A DNA stretch of 64,000 nt from positions 83,105,895 through 83,169,894 of the forward strand of contig CM077676.1 in assembly GCA_039707655.1 (NCBI GenBank), read 5' to 3'. This document shows positions 10,120-21,560 of the stretch, in pieces. Position 1 is the stretch's first letter. Each line of letters begins with the position of its first letter. A program made the position numbers and the translations under genes. This stretch comes from Elymus sibiricus (Eukaryota; Streptophyta; Magnoliopsida; Poales; Poaceae). Below the pieces are notes generated by a model. The model saw only the letters and a program-made list of their open reading frames with translations, had not been told where the DNA came from and made no database searches.

Positions 10120-10873
10120 TGTAACACTCTTGTGTAAATGAGCTACAGTGATCTTCATGTTAATGCTAAGTAACTTTGCTTTGCAATGCTTGATCACTAT
10201 GGATTCAAATCTCATTTCAAACTCCACCTCTGAAATCAATTCAAATTGCAAGTGAAATTTAAAGTTTCACAAACATGGTTGCAAAATAGTTCTTCATTTA
10301 GCAAATATTCCATAACAATTATTTGTTAAGGAAAACAACATCACCTAAATTCCCAAAATGCCCTGGGAATTAATTAAGTGGATCAGCAGCAAAATACTTG
10401 ATCTTCTCAATTTCTAAAAATGTTTAAACATTTCCAAATGCTCTGAAACTTTTTGTGCAGCTTCACAATATTGCCAAGTATTTATGTGACAAGTTTCACA
10501 TTTTACAAAAATCATTTAGTAGCAAAAGAAAATAGAAAACAGAGGCAGAAAAATAAAACAGAAAAAGAAAATGGAAAAGGGTGGAACCTACTATGCACTT
10601 AGGCCGCGAAGTGCACAGGAGCCAGTCCAGCCCAGCCGGCGCCTCCTTCAACCTTCCGCAGTTGTTAATGCCGCGCGCGCCCGAGCTGGCGATGGGCACG
10701 CGTCGGCCATCCCCCGGCGCTGCCGCCGCCTGGAGAGGATAAGGACCTCGTCCGCACCCCGGGGACGAACCCTAGCCCCGCAGATTCCCCCTCTTCCTTG
10801 CTCTCCCACCTAGGCCGAGCCCGCCGTGGCCGCACCTCCATGAATCACGCGACCACCGAGCCTCCCGCGCCTC

Positions 10874-12438
10874 TGATACGTCTCCAACGTATCTATAATT
10901 TTTTATTATTCCATGCTATTATAGTATCAATCTTGGATGTTTTATATACATTTACAAGCAATTATATATCATTTTTTTGGACTAACCTATTAACTTAGTG
11001 CCCAGTGCCAGTTACCGTTTTTTGACTGTTTTTGGTTTTTCAGAATATCAGTACCAAACGAAGTCCAAATGCCACGAAACTTTTTGGAGATTTTCTTTCT
11101 GGACATAAGAGACACTAGAAGCTTCGGGAGAGGGCCAGAAGACAGAGGAGGTGGCCACGAGCCACCAGGGCGCGCCCCGGGGGGGTGGCACGCCCTGGTG
11201 CCTCGTGGGCCCACCTCTGCTCCGTTTGACCTAATTCCACCTCTATAAATACTCTAAAATCGGGAAACCAATATAGGAGTCCACGAAATACTTTTTCCGC
11301 CACCGCAAGTTCCTGTTCTCGAGTGATCCCATCTGGAGGCCTTTTCCGGCACTCTGTCGGAGGGGGATTTGATCACGGAGGGGCTCTCCATCAACCTTGC
11401 TGCCCTTCCAATGATGCGTGAGTAGTTTACCACAGACCTTCGGGTCCATAGTTAGTAGCTAGATGGCTTCTTCTCTCTTTTTGATATTCAATACAATGTT
11501 CTCCTCGATGTTCTTGGAGTTCTATCCGATGTAATCACTATTTGCGGTGTGTTTGTTGGGATCCGATAAATTGTGGGTTTATGATCAGATTATCCATGAA
11601 TATTATTTGAGTTTTCTATGAACTCTTTTATGCATGATTGTTATAGATTTGTATTTCTCTCCGATCTATTGATTTGGTTTGGCCAACTAGATTGATTTAT
11701 CTTGCAATGGGAGAGGTGCTTTGTAATGGGTTTGATCTTGCGGTGCTCAATCCCAGTGACAGAAAGGGACATGACACGTATGTATCGTTGCTATTAAGGG
11801 TAAAAAGATGGGGTTTATTCATGCGTGAGTTTACTTTGTCTACATCATGTCATCTTGCTTAAGGCGTTACTCCGTTCTTTATGGACTTAATACACTAGAT
11901 GCATGCTGGATAGAGGTCGATGTGTGGAGTAATAGTAGTAGATGCAGAATCGTTTCGGTCTACTTGTCTCGGACATGATGCCTATATACATGATCATTGC
12001 CTTGGATATCGTCATGATTATTTGCTTTTCTATCAATTGCCCAATAGTAATTTGTTCACCCACCGTATGCTATTTTCAAGAGAGAAGCCTCTAGTGAAAA
12101 CTATGGCCCCCGAGTCTACCTTTATCATATATTGAAAATCCTAAAAATACCTTGCTGAAATTTTACTTTATTTATTTTATTTTGTATTTTTGTTCGATCT
12201 ATCTATCTATCACCATACAATTTAATCTTGCAATTAATCGCCAAGGGATTGACAACCCCTTGTTCGCGTTGGGTGCGAGGATTTGCTATTTTGTGTGCAG
12301 GTACTGCTAATGAGTTGTTGCGTGATTCTCCTACTGGATTGATAACCTTGGTTTCATAACTGAGGGAAATACTTATCTCTACTGTACTGCATCATCCCCT
12401 CCTCTTCGGGGAAATCCCAACGCAGCTAACAAGTAGCA
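10874..12438 (+). repeat. 5' LTR of Athila-type element 1
   Basis: TGATACGTCTCCAACGTATC...CAAGTAGCA. A TATA-like CTATAAATA sits near 11242. Matches 16914-18458 along its full length with scattered substitutions and small indels, so the element is older than the Copia at the left edge. Confidence 0.9.
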
Positions 12439-12449
12439 GGAAGAATTTC

Positions 12450-12467
12450 TGGTGCCGTTGCCGGGGA
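12450..12467 (+). other. Primer binding site (tRNA-Asp type), element 1
   Basis: TGGTGCCGTTGCCGGGGA, 11 nt downstream of the LTR. It differs by one base from the TGGCGCCGTTGCCGGGGA site usual in Athila-clade elements. Confidence 0.8.
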
Positions 12468-12659
12468 GACATCATCAACATCTATCAAGTACCTACGCAT
12501 AAACTTTCATCTCCTTGCATTTATTTTATTTGCCTTTGCCTCTCGTTTTCATCTCCCCCACTTCTAAAAAGTTTTTACAAAAAAATACAAAAATATTTCC
12601 TTTTTGCCTTTTTCTTGTTTGCTTCTTAGCTTGCTTGTTATCTTGTTTGCGTAGCCACG

Positions 12660-13264
12660 ATGTCTCAAGAAAATACAAAATTGTGTGATTTTTCCAATAC
12701 TAATAATAATGATTTTATTAGTACTCCGATTGCTCCTCCCACCGCTAGTACGGAGACTTGTGATATTAATGCCGCTTTGTTAAATCTTGTCATGAAAGAA
12801 CAATTTTCTGGTAGTCTAATGAAGATGATGCATCCCATCTTAACACTTTCATGGAATTCTGTGATATGCAAAAGAAAAAACATGTGGATAATGATATTGT
12901 GAAATTAAAATTATTCCCGTTCTCATTGCGGGATCGTGCAAAAATTTGGTTTTCATCTTTACCACGAAATAGTATCGATTCTTGGGATAGGTGTAAAGAT
13001 GCTTTTATTACCAAGTATTTTCCTCCCGCGAAAATTATTTCCCTTAGAAACCAAATTATGAATTTCAAGCAACTTGATCATGAACATGCTGCCCAATCCT
13101 GGGAAAGGATGAAATTAATGATAAGAAATTGCCCTACTCATGGTTTAAATTTGTGGATGATCATACAAATTTTTTATGCGGGATTAAATTTTGTTTAAAG
13201 AAATCTTTTAGATTCCGCCGCGGGTGGTACTTTTATGGAGATTACATTGGGATAAGCTACTAAA
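12660..13264 (+). pseudogene. Athila-type gag, N-terminal half, frameshifted with stops
   Basis: MSQENTKLCDFSNTNN starts at 12660. Near 12818 the frame shifts, and the gag domain continues in another frame with FSLRDRAKIWFSSLP and FPPAKIISLRNQIMNFKQL up to 13195. In-frame stops then occur at 13196 and again just before 13261 before the frame resumes at 13265. The motifs match the retrotransposon gag (capsid) domain of Athila-clade elements. One frameshift and two stops mean no full Gag can be made from this copy. Confidence 0.85.
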
Positions 13265-14743
13265 TTGCTTGATAATATTATGGCAAATTATTCACAATGG
13301 CATACTGAAAGAGTTCCTACTAGTAAAAAGGTGAATTCTGTTGAAGAAAATAGTACTTTGAGTGATAAAGTTGATGCGCTTATGAAATTGGTTGCCAGCA
13401 AAAATACTTCTATTGATCCTAATTATGTGCCTTTATCCACCTTGATTGAGCAAAATAATGATCCCGTAGATGTGAATTTTGTCTCGCGAAACAATTTTAA
13501 TAGTAATGCTTATAGAGGTAATTTTAATCCTAGGCCGTTTCCTGGAAATTCCTCTAATAATTATGGCAATTCCTATAGTAATCCTTATAATAATAATAGG
13601 ATGCCCTTTGATCTTGAAAGTAATATTAAAGAATTTATTAATGCTCAAAAAGTTTTCAACACTACGATAGAAGAAAAATTAAGTAAACTTGGTGATATGT
13701 CTAGGAGCATTGATAGAATCATTCATGATTTGGAAAATATTAAGTCTAAAATTTTGCCAATGAAAATTGATATTAATGAATCAATTAAAGCTTTATATGT
13801 CTCCATGGATGAGAGTAAGAAAAGAACCGCCATGCTAAAAGCTAAACGAGAATTTTTAGAAAAAGCGATTCCTCCCGGTTTCTATCGTAGTAATGATGAG
13901 GATATTAAAATGATTGGTGTTTCATCTATTGATTCCTTGTTTAGCAATATAAAACTTGATGAAAAGGGGACTGAAGAAGAGTCAACTTTAGCTAGAAGGC
14001 GTCCCCATAATTCAAAGGGTGAAAATCTTGAAGAAAAATTTGATAAAAGTGGGTCTGGAGAGGTTAAAACTTTAACTAGCGATGTGCCCACTCTCTTGGG
14101 TTACAAAGACTTTAATTATCATAGTTGTTCTTTGGTTGAGTGTATTTCTTTGTTACAATCCATGCTAAATTCACCCAACGCTTATGAACAAAATAAGGCT
14201 TTTACTAAACACATCGTAGAAGCAATGATGAAAGCGCTAGAAGAAAAGCTAAAACTAGAAATTTCAATTCCTAGAAAATTATATGATGAGTGGGAACCCA
14301 CCATTAAATTAAAAATTAAAAATTATGAGTGCAATGCTTTATGTGATTTGGGTGCTAGTGTTTCCACAATTCCAAAATCTCTATGTGATGTGCTAGGTTT
14401 TACCAATATAGATGAATGTTCTCTTAATTTGCATCTTGCGGATTTCACATTTAAAAATCCATTGGGTAGAATTAATGATGTGCTTATTCTTGCAAATAGA
14501 AATTATGTGCCCGTTGATTTTATTGTACTTGACATTGATTGCAATCCGTCTTGCCCCATAATACTTGGTAGACCGTTCTTACGAACTATTGGTGCTATTA
14601 TTGATATGAAAGAAGGTAATACAAGATTTCAATTTCCACTAAAGAAAGGGATGGAACACTTCCCTAGGAAAAGAATTAAAGCACCCTATGAATCCATTAT
14701 GAGGGCCACTTATGGAATCAACTTGAAGGATGATAACACTTGA
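13265..14743 (+). CDS. Athila-type gag C-terminus plus retropepsin, 492 aa
   Basis: This frame continues the broken gag. It starts LLDNIM-like and NYSQWHTERVP (residues about 5-20), passes an Asn-rich linker (about 75-115) and ends with a retropepsin-like aspartic protease. The active site reads DLGAS (about residue 359), followed by FIVLDIDCNPSCPIILGRPF and FLRTIGAIIDMKEG, as in plant Athila-clade proteases. It ends at TGA 14741-14743 with no pol downstream. Function in life would be particle maturation; this copy lacks its own N-terminal gag half and is probably not functional. Confidence 0.85.
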   Translation: MLDNIMANYSQWHTERVPTSKKVNSVEENSTLSDKVDALMKLVASKNTSIDPNYVPLSTLIEQNNDPVDVNFVSRNNFNSNAYRGNFNPRPFPGNSSNNYGNSYSNPYNNNRMPFDLESNIKEFINAQKVFNTTIEEKLSKLGDMSRSIDRIIHDLENIKSKILPMKIDINESIKALYVSMDESKKRTAMLKAKREFLEKAIPPGFYRSNDEDIKMIGVSSIDSLFSNIKLDEKGTEEESTLARRRPHNSKGENLEEKFDKSGSGEVKTLTSDVPTLLGYKDFNYHSCSLVECISLLQSMLNSPNAYEQNKAFTKHIVEAMMKALEEKLKLEISIPRKLYDEWEPTIKLKIKNYECNALCDLGASVSTIPKSLCDVLGFTNIDECSLNLHLADFTFKNPLGRINDVLILANRNYVPVDFIVLDIDCNPSCPIILGRPFLRTIGAIIDMKEGNTRFQFPLKKGMEHFPRKRIKAPYESIMRATYGINLKDDNT

Positions 14744-16898
14744 AACTATGCATTATGCCTAGCTAGGGGCATAAAACAATAGCGCTTGTTGGGAGGCAAC
14801 CCAATGAATAAAATAAATTTTAGCTTTTTATTTCTGTTCTTGTGTGTTTACACAATTATGCTACTGTTATGATTGTGTTTTTATGTTTTAATTAGTGTTT
14901 GTGCCAAGTAATGCCTTTGGGATGATTTGGAAGATAGTATAATTGATGCTGTTTGGAAAACAGAAAGTTTTGCGTCCAGTGCTGGAATTTTAATTCTGTA
15001 CTGGAGCATCAGAAAAAATCTGAAATTTTTACACAGTATTGGTATATGAATTGCCCACGTTGTCCTAGTTTTTCAGAATTTTGGAGTTAAAGAAGTATAG
15101 TTTTTAAATAGATCTTTACAGACTGTTCTGTTTTAGACAGATTCTATTTTTGTTGCATAGTTTGCTTATTTTGATGAATCTATGGATCGTATTGGGGGGT
15201 ACGAGTCATGGAGAAGTTAGAGTACAGTAGCATTATGCCAATATTAAATATGAATCAATTTACTACTGTACTTAAAGTTAAAGATTTATTTGTTATACTA
15301 ACGGATCTCACGAAGGTTTTGTTGAGTTTTGTGTGATTGAAGTTTTCAAGTTTTTGGTGAGATCACGATAGATGAAGGAATAAGGAGTGGCAAGAGCCTA
15401 AGCTTGGGGGTGCCCAAGGCATCCCCTCTTTCTTCTACCAACTATCGGTAATTTTACTCGGAGCTATATTTTTATTCATCACATGATATGTGTTTTACTT
15501 GGAGCGTCGTGTATTATATGAGTCTTTGCTTTGCTTGCTTTTTAGTTTATCACAATCATCTTTGCGGGACACACCTATTTGAGAGAGCCACACGTTTATC
15601 ATGATTTGTTAGAATACTCTATGTGCTTCACATAAATCTTTTGAGCTAGGCAGTTGCTCTAGTGCTTCACTTAAATCTTTTTGAGCACGGCGGTGGCTAT
15701 ATTTTGAAGAAATTTTTGAACTCTCATGCTTCACTTATATTATTTTGAGAGTTGATAAGATTAAATTTTGAAGAAATATTTGCACTCTCATGCTTCACTT
15801 ATATCTTTTTGAGAGTTGATAATAGTAATGGTAATTTGCACAAGATATGAATTTGGTCCCAAAGTGATGAATATTCAAGAGGGATATAATAAAAACTTTC
15901 ATGAAAGATCATTGGATATGATAAGTTTGATTCCTTGCAATAGTTTTGCGATATGGAGATGAAAATATGTGAGTCATTAAACCCAAGTTGTGCCAAATGA
16001 GTCCACCATACCTACCTATATGCGGTATTTCCATGCCGTTCCAAGTAAATTTGCATGTGCCAACTCTAAATTTTCAAAATAATTTTCCATTTTGTGTGCC
16101 CGTACCGCTCATGAAGCAGCAGGGGGTGGCCAATATTTTCCATGCTAGGTGTGTTATTCTCACGATGAGTGTTTATTCACTTGTCATTGCACGAGAGAGT
16201 GGCAGGTAATAGGGATGCCCAGTCCCGAAATGCAAGAAAAATTTTAATATGATGATAATAATAAATTCCTTGGAAAGTGTTGGTATGGAAGGCACACGTG
16301 GATACGGCTAGCCATGGATTGTGAAAGAATGGTGGAAAGGAAATAAACTTTATTTTCTATTTGGGAACCGCCTATAATGTGTCTAGCATGGAAGATATTG
16401 GGAATTCTCGGTCGTTTTCGTTGACAGGAAAAGCACGCCTCTCAAAATAATTTTATCTCTCTAATTTAAGCCTTGAGCTCTGGCACATCTGCAAATCTCT
16501 GCTTCCCTCTGCGAAGGGCCTATCTATTTACTTTTATGCAATTTTTATTTTATTTTGACTCTCCATCTACTCTTACAAAGCACCAACTAGAGAGCACTAT
16601 TATCATACTTGTCCATTGTGTGTAGCTAATATTGAGTGTGTTTCATGAATGGATCAATGATTGAGCATATTGGGCTTGGGACAACTTTCTTTAGCGTTGA
16701 TATTTTGAAGGACATGGTTGCTTGTTAGTATGCTCGAGTATTTATGTCTTCATGTCAAACTATAGACTATTGCTTTGAATCATTCAAGTCCAAATGTCCA
16801 TGCTACAAAGAAAAGAGTATATGATGAATATGATAGGTAGCATTCCACATAAAAAATTCTGTTTTTATCATTTACCTACTCGAGGACGAGCAGGAATT
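14744..16898 (+). other. Non-coding 3' internal region of element 1
   Basis: It starts with the CGCTTGTTGGGAGGCAACCC motif common downstream of the coding part in these elements. The following 2.1 kb is AT-rich without a credible frame. It contains one purine-tract-like AAGCTTGGGGGTGC at 15400 and short direct repeats ending TTTGAGAGTTGATAA near 15740 and 15810. No polymerase remnant could be recognised. Confidence 0.75.
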
Positions 16899-16912
16899 AA
16901 ACTTGGGGATGC
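16899..16912 (+). other. Polypurine tract of element 1
   Basis: AAACTTGGGGATGC sits immediately before the 3' LTR and is preceded by CTCGAGGACGAGCAGGAATT, a context repeated at 28117-28156 in the second element. Confidence 0.8.
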
Positions 16913-16913
16913 T

Positions 16914-18458
16914 TGATACGTCTCCAACGTATCTATAATTTTTTATTGTTCCATGCTATTATAGTATCAATCTTGGATGTTTTATATACATTTACAAGCA
17001 ATTATATATCATTTTTTGGGACTAACCTATTAACTTAGTGCCCAGTGGCAGTTGCTATTTTTTGCCTGTTTTTGGTTTTTCAGAATATCAGTACCAAACG
17101 AAGTCCAAATGCCACGGAACTTTTTGGAGATTTTTTTCTGGACATAAGAGACACTAGAAGCTTTGGGAGAGGGCCAGAAGACAAAGGAGGTGGCCACGAG
17201 CCACCAGGGCGCACCCCAGGTGCCTCGTGGGCCCACCTTTGCTTCGTTTAACCTAATTCCACCTCTATAAATACTCTAAAATCGAGAAACCAACAGAGGA
17301 GTCCACGAAATACTTTTTCCGCCGTCGCAAGTTCCTGTTCTCGAAAGATCCCATCTGGAGGACTTTTCCGGCACTCTGCCGGAGGGGGATTCGATCATGG
17401 AGGGGCTCTCCATCAACTTTGTTGCCCTTCCGATGATGCGTGAGTAGTTTACCACAGACCTTCGGGTCCATAGTTAGTAGCTAGATGGCTTCTTCTCTCT
17501 TTTTGATATTCAATACAATGTTCTCCTCGATGTTATTGGAGTTCTATCCGATGTAATCACTTTTTGCGGTGTGTTTGTTGGGATCCGATGAATTGTGAGT
17601 TTATGATCAGATTATCCATGAATATTATTTGAGTTTTCTCTGAACTCTTTTATGCATGATTGTTATAGCTTCGTATTTCTCTCCGATCTATTGATTTGGT
17701 TTGGCCAACTAGATTGATTTATCTTGTAATGGGAGAGGTGCTTTGTAATGGGTTCGATCTTGCGGTGCTCAATCCCAGTGACAGAAAGGGACATGACACA
17801 TATGTATCGTTGCTATTAAGGGTAAAAAGATGGGGTTTATTCATGCGTGAGTTTACTTTGTCTACATCATGTCATCTTGCTTAAGGCGTTACTCCGTTCT
17901 TTATGAACTTAATACTTTAGATGCATGCTGGATAGCGGTCGATGTGCGGAGTAATAGTAGTAGATGCAGAATCATTTCGGTCTACTTGTCTCGGATGTTA
18001 TGCCTACATACATGATCATTGCCTTGGATATCGTCATGATTATTTGATTTTCTATCAATTGCCCAACAGTAATTTGTTCATCCACCGTATGCTATTTTCA
18101 AGAGAGAAGCCTCTAGTGAAAACTATGGCCCCTGGGTCTACCTTTATCATATATTGAAAATCCTAAAAATACCTTGCTGCAATTTTCCTTTATTTATTTT
18201 ATTTTGTATTTTTGTTTGATCTATCTATCTATCACCATACAATTTAATCTTGCAATTAACCGCCAAGGGATTGACAACCCCTTGTTCGCGTTGTGCGAGG
18301 ATTTGTTATTTTGTATGCAGGTACTGCTAACGAGTTGTTGCGTGATTCTCCTACTGGATTGATAACCTTGGTTTTGTAACTGAGGGAAATACTTATCTCT
18401 ACTGTACTGCATCATCCCCTCCACTTCGGGGAAATCCCAACGCAGCTCACAAGTAGCA
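16914..18458 (+). repeat. 3' LTR of Athila-type element 1
   Basis: TGATACGTCTCCAACGTATC...CAAGTAGCA, followed by TSD GCCTC at 18459-18463. Internal frames such as 17696-17884 are duplicated in the 5' LTR and are not genes. Confidence 0.9.
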
Positions 18459-18722
18459 GCCTCCTCCTGGTGTCCACCGGCTTCCCTGTCGTCGTCTACT
18501 TCGACTGCGCCCTCCCGTTCGACCGGACGAGCCCCGCAGCGACGTCCTCGACCTCTTCTTCGAGCTTCGTCCGCCGAGATCGCCGGCGACCGTGCACCCT
18601 CTCCGGCGCTCCCCCGAGTCCACTGATCAGCGCTCCCTCTCCGTGGTGAGCTCCGCCCCGAAAACCCCCTGTCTGCGCGATGAATCCGTGTCGTACCTTG
18701 CCGTTGCTATTACCGTGCCCGC

Positions 18723-20585
18723 TGTTGGGGAATGTTGCATGGCAAACAAAAATTTTCCTACGCACACACAAGATCTATCCATGGTGATGAGCATCTACGA
18801 GAGGGAGAGTGAATCTACATACCCTTGTAGATCGCTAAGCGGAAGCGTTAAGAAACGCGGTTGATGTAGTCGAACATTTCCGCGATCCAAATCGCAAGTC
18901 GTCCCTCGATCCGATCACGAACTAGTGCCGAACGGACGGCACCTCCGCGTTCAACACACGTACGGCTTTATGACGCCTTCACCTCCTCGATCCAGCGAGC
19001 GATGGTGAAGTAGTAGATGAGTTCCGGCAGCACGACGTCGTGGTGATGGTGGTGAGGAACAATCTCTGCAGGGCTTCGCCAAGCACTACGGAGATTATGA
19101 CGGGAGAACTAGAGGGTTAGGGTTGCCGACACACGGCTTGGGAAATCTTGATGTGTCCCGTGTGCTAGCCCTGCCCCTCTATTTATATGTTGAGCCTTGG
19201 GGTCTAAACTTGGAGTAAAAGCCTCCTCCAGGTCGGTTTTGCCCGCACAAGGTCGGTTTGGCCCGCAGGGAAAGAGTCCAACTCGGATCCCTGCAGTACC
19301 GCGCACAAGCGGTAGTACCGCTCACGAGCGGTAGTACCGCTTCACACAAGCGGTAGTACCGCTTATGCGGTAGTACCGCTTCACACAAGCGGTAGTACCG
19401 CTTACGCGGTAGTACTGCCTTACCAGCGGTAGTACCGCTTAAGGCAGCAGCAAAACTTCCTTTTGCACTTTCCAATACCTCGTGGGCTTTATCCCTTTGT
19501 CTCATATAAAGTGTTACTGCACCCGAACACTTCGGTAAACATCCGGAACCCCTTCCGGTGAATTCCGGAACCCTTCCGGAAACCAAAACACTATTATCAC
19601 ATATATCAATCTTTACCTCCGGACTCTTCCGGAGATCCTCGTCATGTCCGGGATCTTATCCGGGACTCCGAACAACCTTCGGTCACCAACAAAATAACTC
19701 AACTATACTAATCGTCACCAAACGTTAAGTGTGTAGACCCTGCGGGTTCGAGAACTATGTAGACATGACCGAGACACCTCTACGATCAATAACCAGTAGC
19801 GGGACCTGGATGCCCATATTGGCTCCTACATATTCTACGAAGATCTTTATCGGTCGAACCTCTATGTCAAGGATTCAGTTAATCCCGTATACTGTTCCCT
19901 TTGTTCTTCGGTATGTTACTTGCCCGAGATTCGATCGTCGGTATCTCTATACCTAGTTCAATCTCATTACCGGCAAGTCTCTTTACTCGTTCCGTAATAC
20001 AAGATCTCGTGGCTAACACTTTAGTCTCATTGCTTGCAAGGCTCATTGTGATGTTGTATTACCGAGTAGGCCCTGAGATACCTCTCCGTCACACGGAGTA
20101 ACAAATCCCAGTCTTGATCCATGCCAACCCAACAGACATCCTCGGAGATACTTGTAGAGCACCTTTATAGTCACCCAGTTACGTTGCGACGTTTGATACA
20201 CACAAGGTACTCCTCCGATGTCAGGGAGTTGTATGATCTCATGGTCAAAGGAACAGATACTTGACATGCAGAAAACAATAGCAATAAACTGACACGATCA
20301 TATGCTACGTTCGTAGTTTGGGTCTTGTCCATCACATCATTCTCCTAATGATGTGATCCCGTTATCAAATGACATCTCATGTCAATGGCTAGGAAACCTT
20401 AACCATCTTTGATCAACGAGCTAGTCAACTAGAGGCTTACTAGGGACACAGTGTTGTCTATGTACCCACACATGTATTTGAGTTTCCAATCAATACAATT
20501 ATAGCATGGATAATAAACGATTATCATGAACAAGGAAATATAATAATAACCAATTTATTATTGCCTCTAGGTCATATTTCCAACA
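18723..20585 (-). mobile_element. Solo LTR of an Angela/BARE-like Copia, 1863 bp
   Basis: The reverse complement starts TGTTGGAAATATGACCTAG (20585) and ends ATTCCCCAACA (18723). Both termini are characteristic of the Angela/BARE/WIS group. The exact TSD CCCGC lies at 18718-18722 and 20586-20590. There is no internal domain, so this is a solo LTR. On the plus strand its left part contains CCTTGTAGATCGCTAAGCGG and GTGCCGAACGGACGGCACC, typical of this family. It holds the palindromic array at 19308-19439. Confidence 0.93.
19308..19439. repeat. Array of near-palindromic 15-mer AGCGGTAGTACCGCT
   Basis: Exact or near-exact copies start at 19308, 19327, 19349, 19366, 19388, 19405 and 19425. The unit is its own reverse complement except the centre base. 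Spacers are 4-7 bases, often TCACACA-like. The same motif, in its other strand form, is abundant at 38141-38600 in a different element. Confidence 0.9.
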
Positions 20586-21560
20586 CCCGCGTCGCCGCTG
20601 CTTGCTTGACCGTCGTGGCCACCGCACGCTAAACCTGCGTCCAAGCACGCCGGTGAGTTCCTGGGATCTCCAGGAACCCAACGCACCTAGCCTCATCGTT
20701 TGTCGTGCCCTACCTCGACGGATCCGACCTCGCCGTACTCCGACGCCCGTTGCGGTTGTCACCACCATCGTTCTTGGCCTCCCCGAGCCCAACCAGTGCC
20801 ACCAACGCGCGCGGGACCTTGTAGGCGTTCGAACGCACCGTTCCGCGCTTCGATCCGTGACTGGACGGTCGTTTCCGAGGACCGCCGCCACGCAGGATGG
20901 TCGCCGGCGGCTAAACGCCGGCCGGCTGACATGTCCAGCCTCAGTAACCGCTAACCTCACCCCTGTGAGGATGACAGGTGGGCCCCAACTCGCTAATCCG
21001 ACCATGTTAATTAGTGCACTAATTAAGCTACCCTAAATAGCCACTGACACTAGGGCCCCACCCCTTAATTAAGTCCCCGTTGAATTAAATTAAGCACCAT
21101 TAGCTCCACTGTGTATGACATGTGGGGCCAGCCCACTATAATTTCGGATAAGGACCTGCTGAGTCAGCAGGCTGGCCCACATGTTAGCCTCTGCTGACTG
21201 GCCGGTTGAATCAGTCAACAGGCCCCACCAGTCAGCCTCTGTGCTGGTCTGCTGGGTACACTTGTGGGTACATTTAGCCTTCTGCTATTTTAATTTCGAA
21301 TTAAAATAAACCCAGTGATTTTCAGAATATAGTTAAAACTTTGGAAATTCGTAGAAATTAAACCGTAACTCGGATGAAAATGTTTTCTATATGAAAAATG
21401 ATCCGAAAAATAAGACGAATCCAATTATGCCATCCCCATACCAGTCACATGCCTCCAACACTGCAAACATGGCACCTTCCCTCCGGATCGCCTGTCCGCT
21501 AATTACCTAAAGCCGGGAAAATATTCTTAGATATTTTCCCGCTACGTCTGTAACGTGTAG

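Larger units (their letters stand above)
10874..18458 (+). mobile_element. Non-autonomous Athila-type Gypsy element, 7.6 kb
   Basis: LTRs 10874-12438 (1565 bp) and 16914-18458 (1545 bp) start TGATACGTCTCC and end AAGTAGCA. The exact TSD GCCTC flanks it (10869-10873 and 18459-18463). A primer binding site TGGTGCCGTTGCCGGGGA lies 11 nt after the 5' LTR and a purine tract AAACTTGGGGATGC precedes the 3' LTR; both are typical of Athila-clade elements such as Sabrina and WHAM in Triticeae. The internal region encodes only gag and a retropepsin, without reverse transcriptase, RNase H or integrase. It must have been mobilised by a relative. Confidence 0.92.

Noticed and set aside
19308..19439. CRISPR-like array of short repeats
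   Set aside because: Repeats are 15 bp palindromes with 4-7 bp spacers inside a plant LTR. There are no cas genes and the context is eukaryotic.
20499..21036. Frames of 144 and 168 aa on both strands
   Set aside because: They cross the boundary between the Angela-like solo LTR and the older Del/Tekay-like LTR (20585/20590), so they cannot be an original gene.
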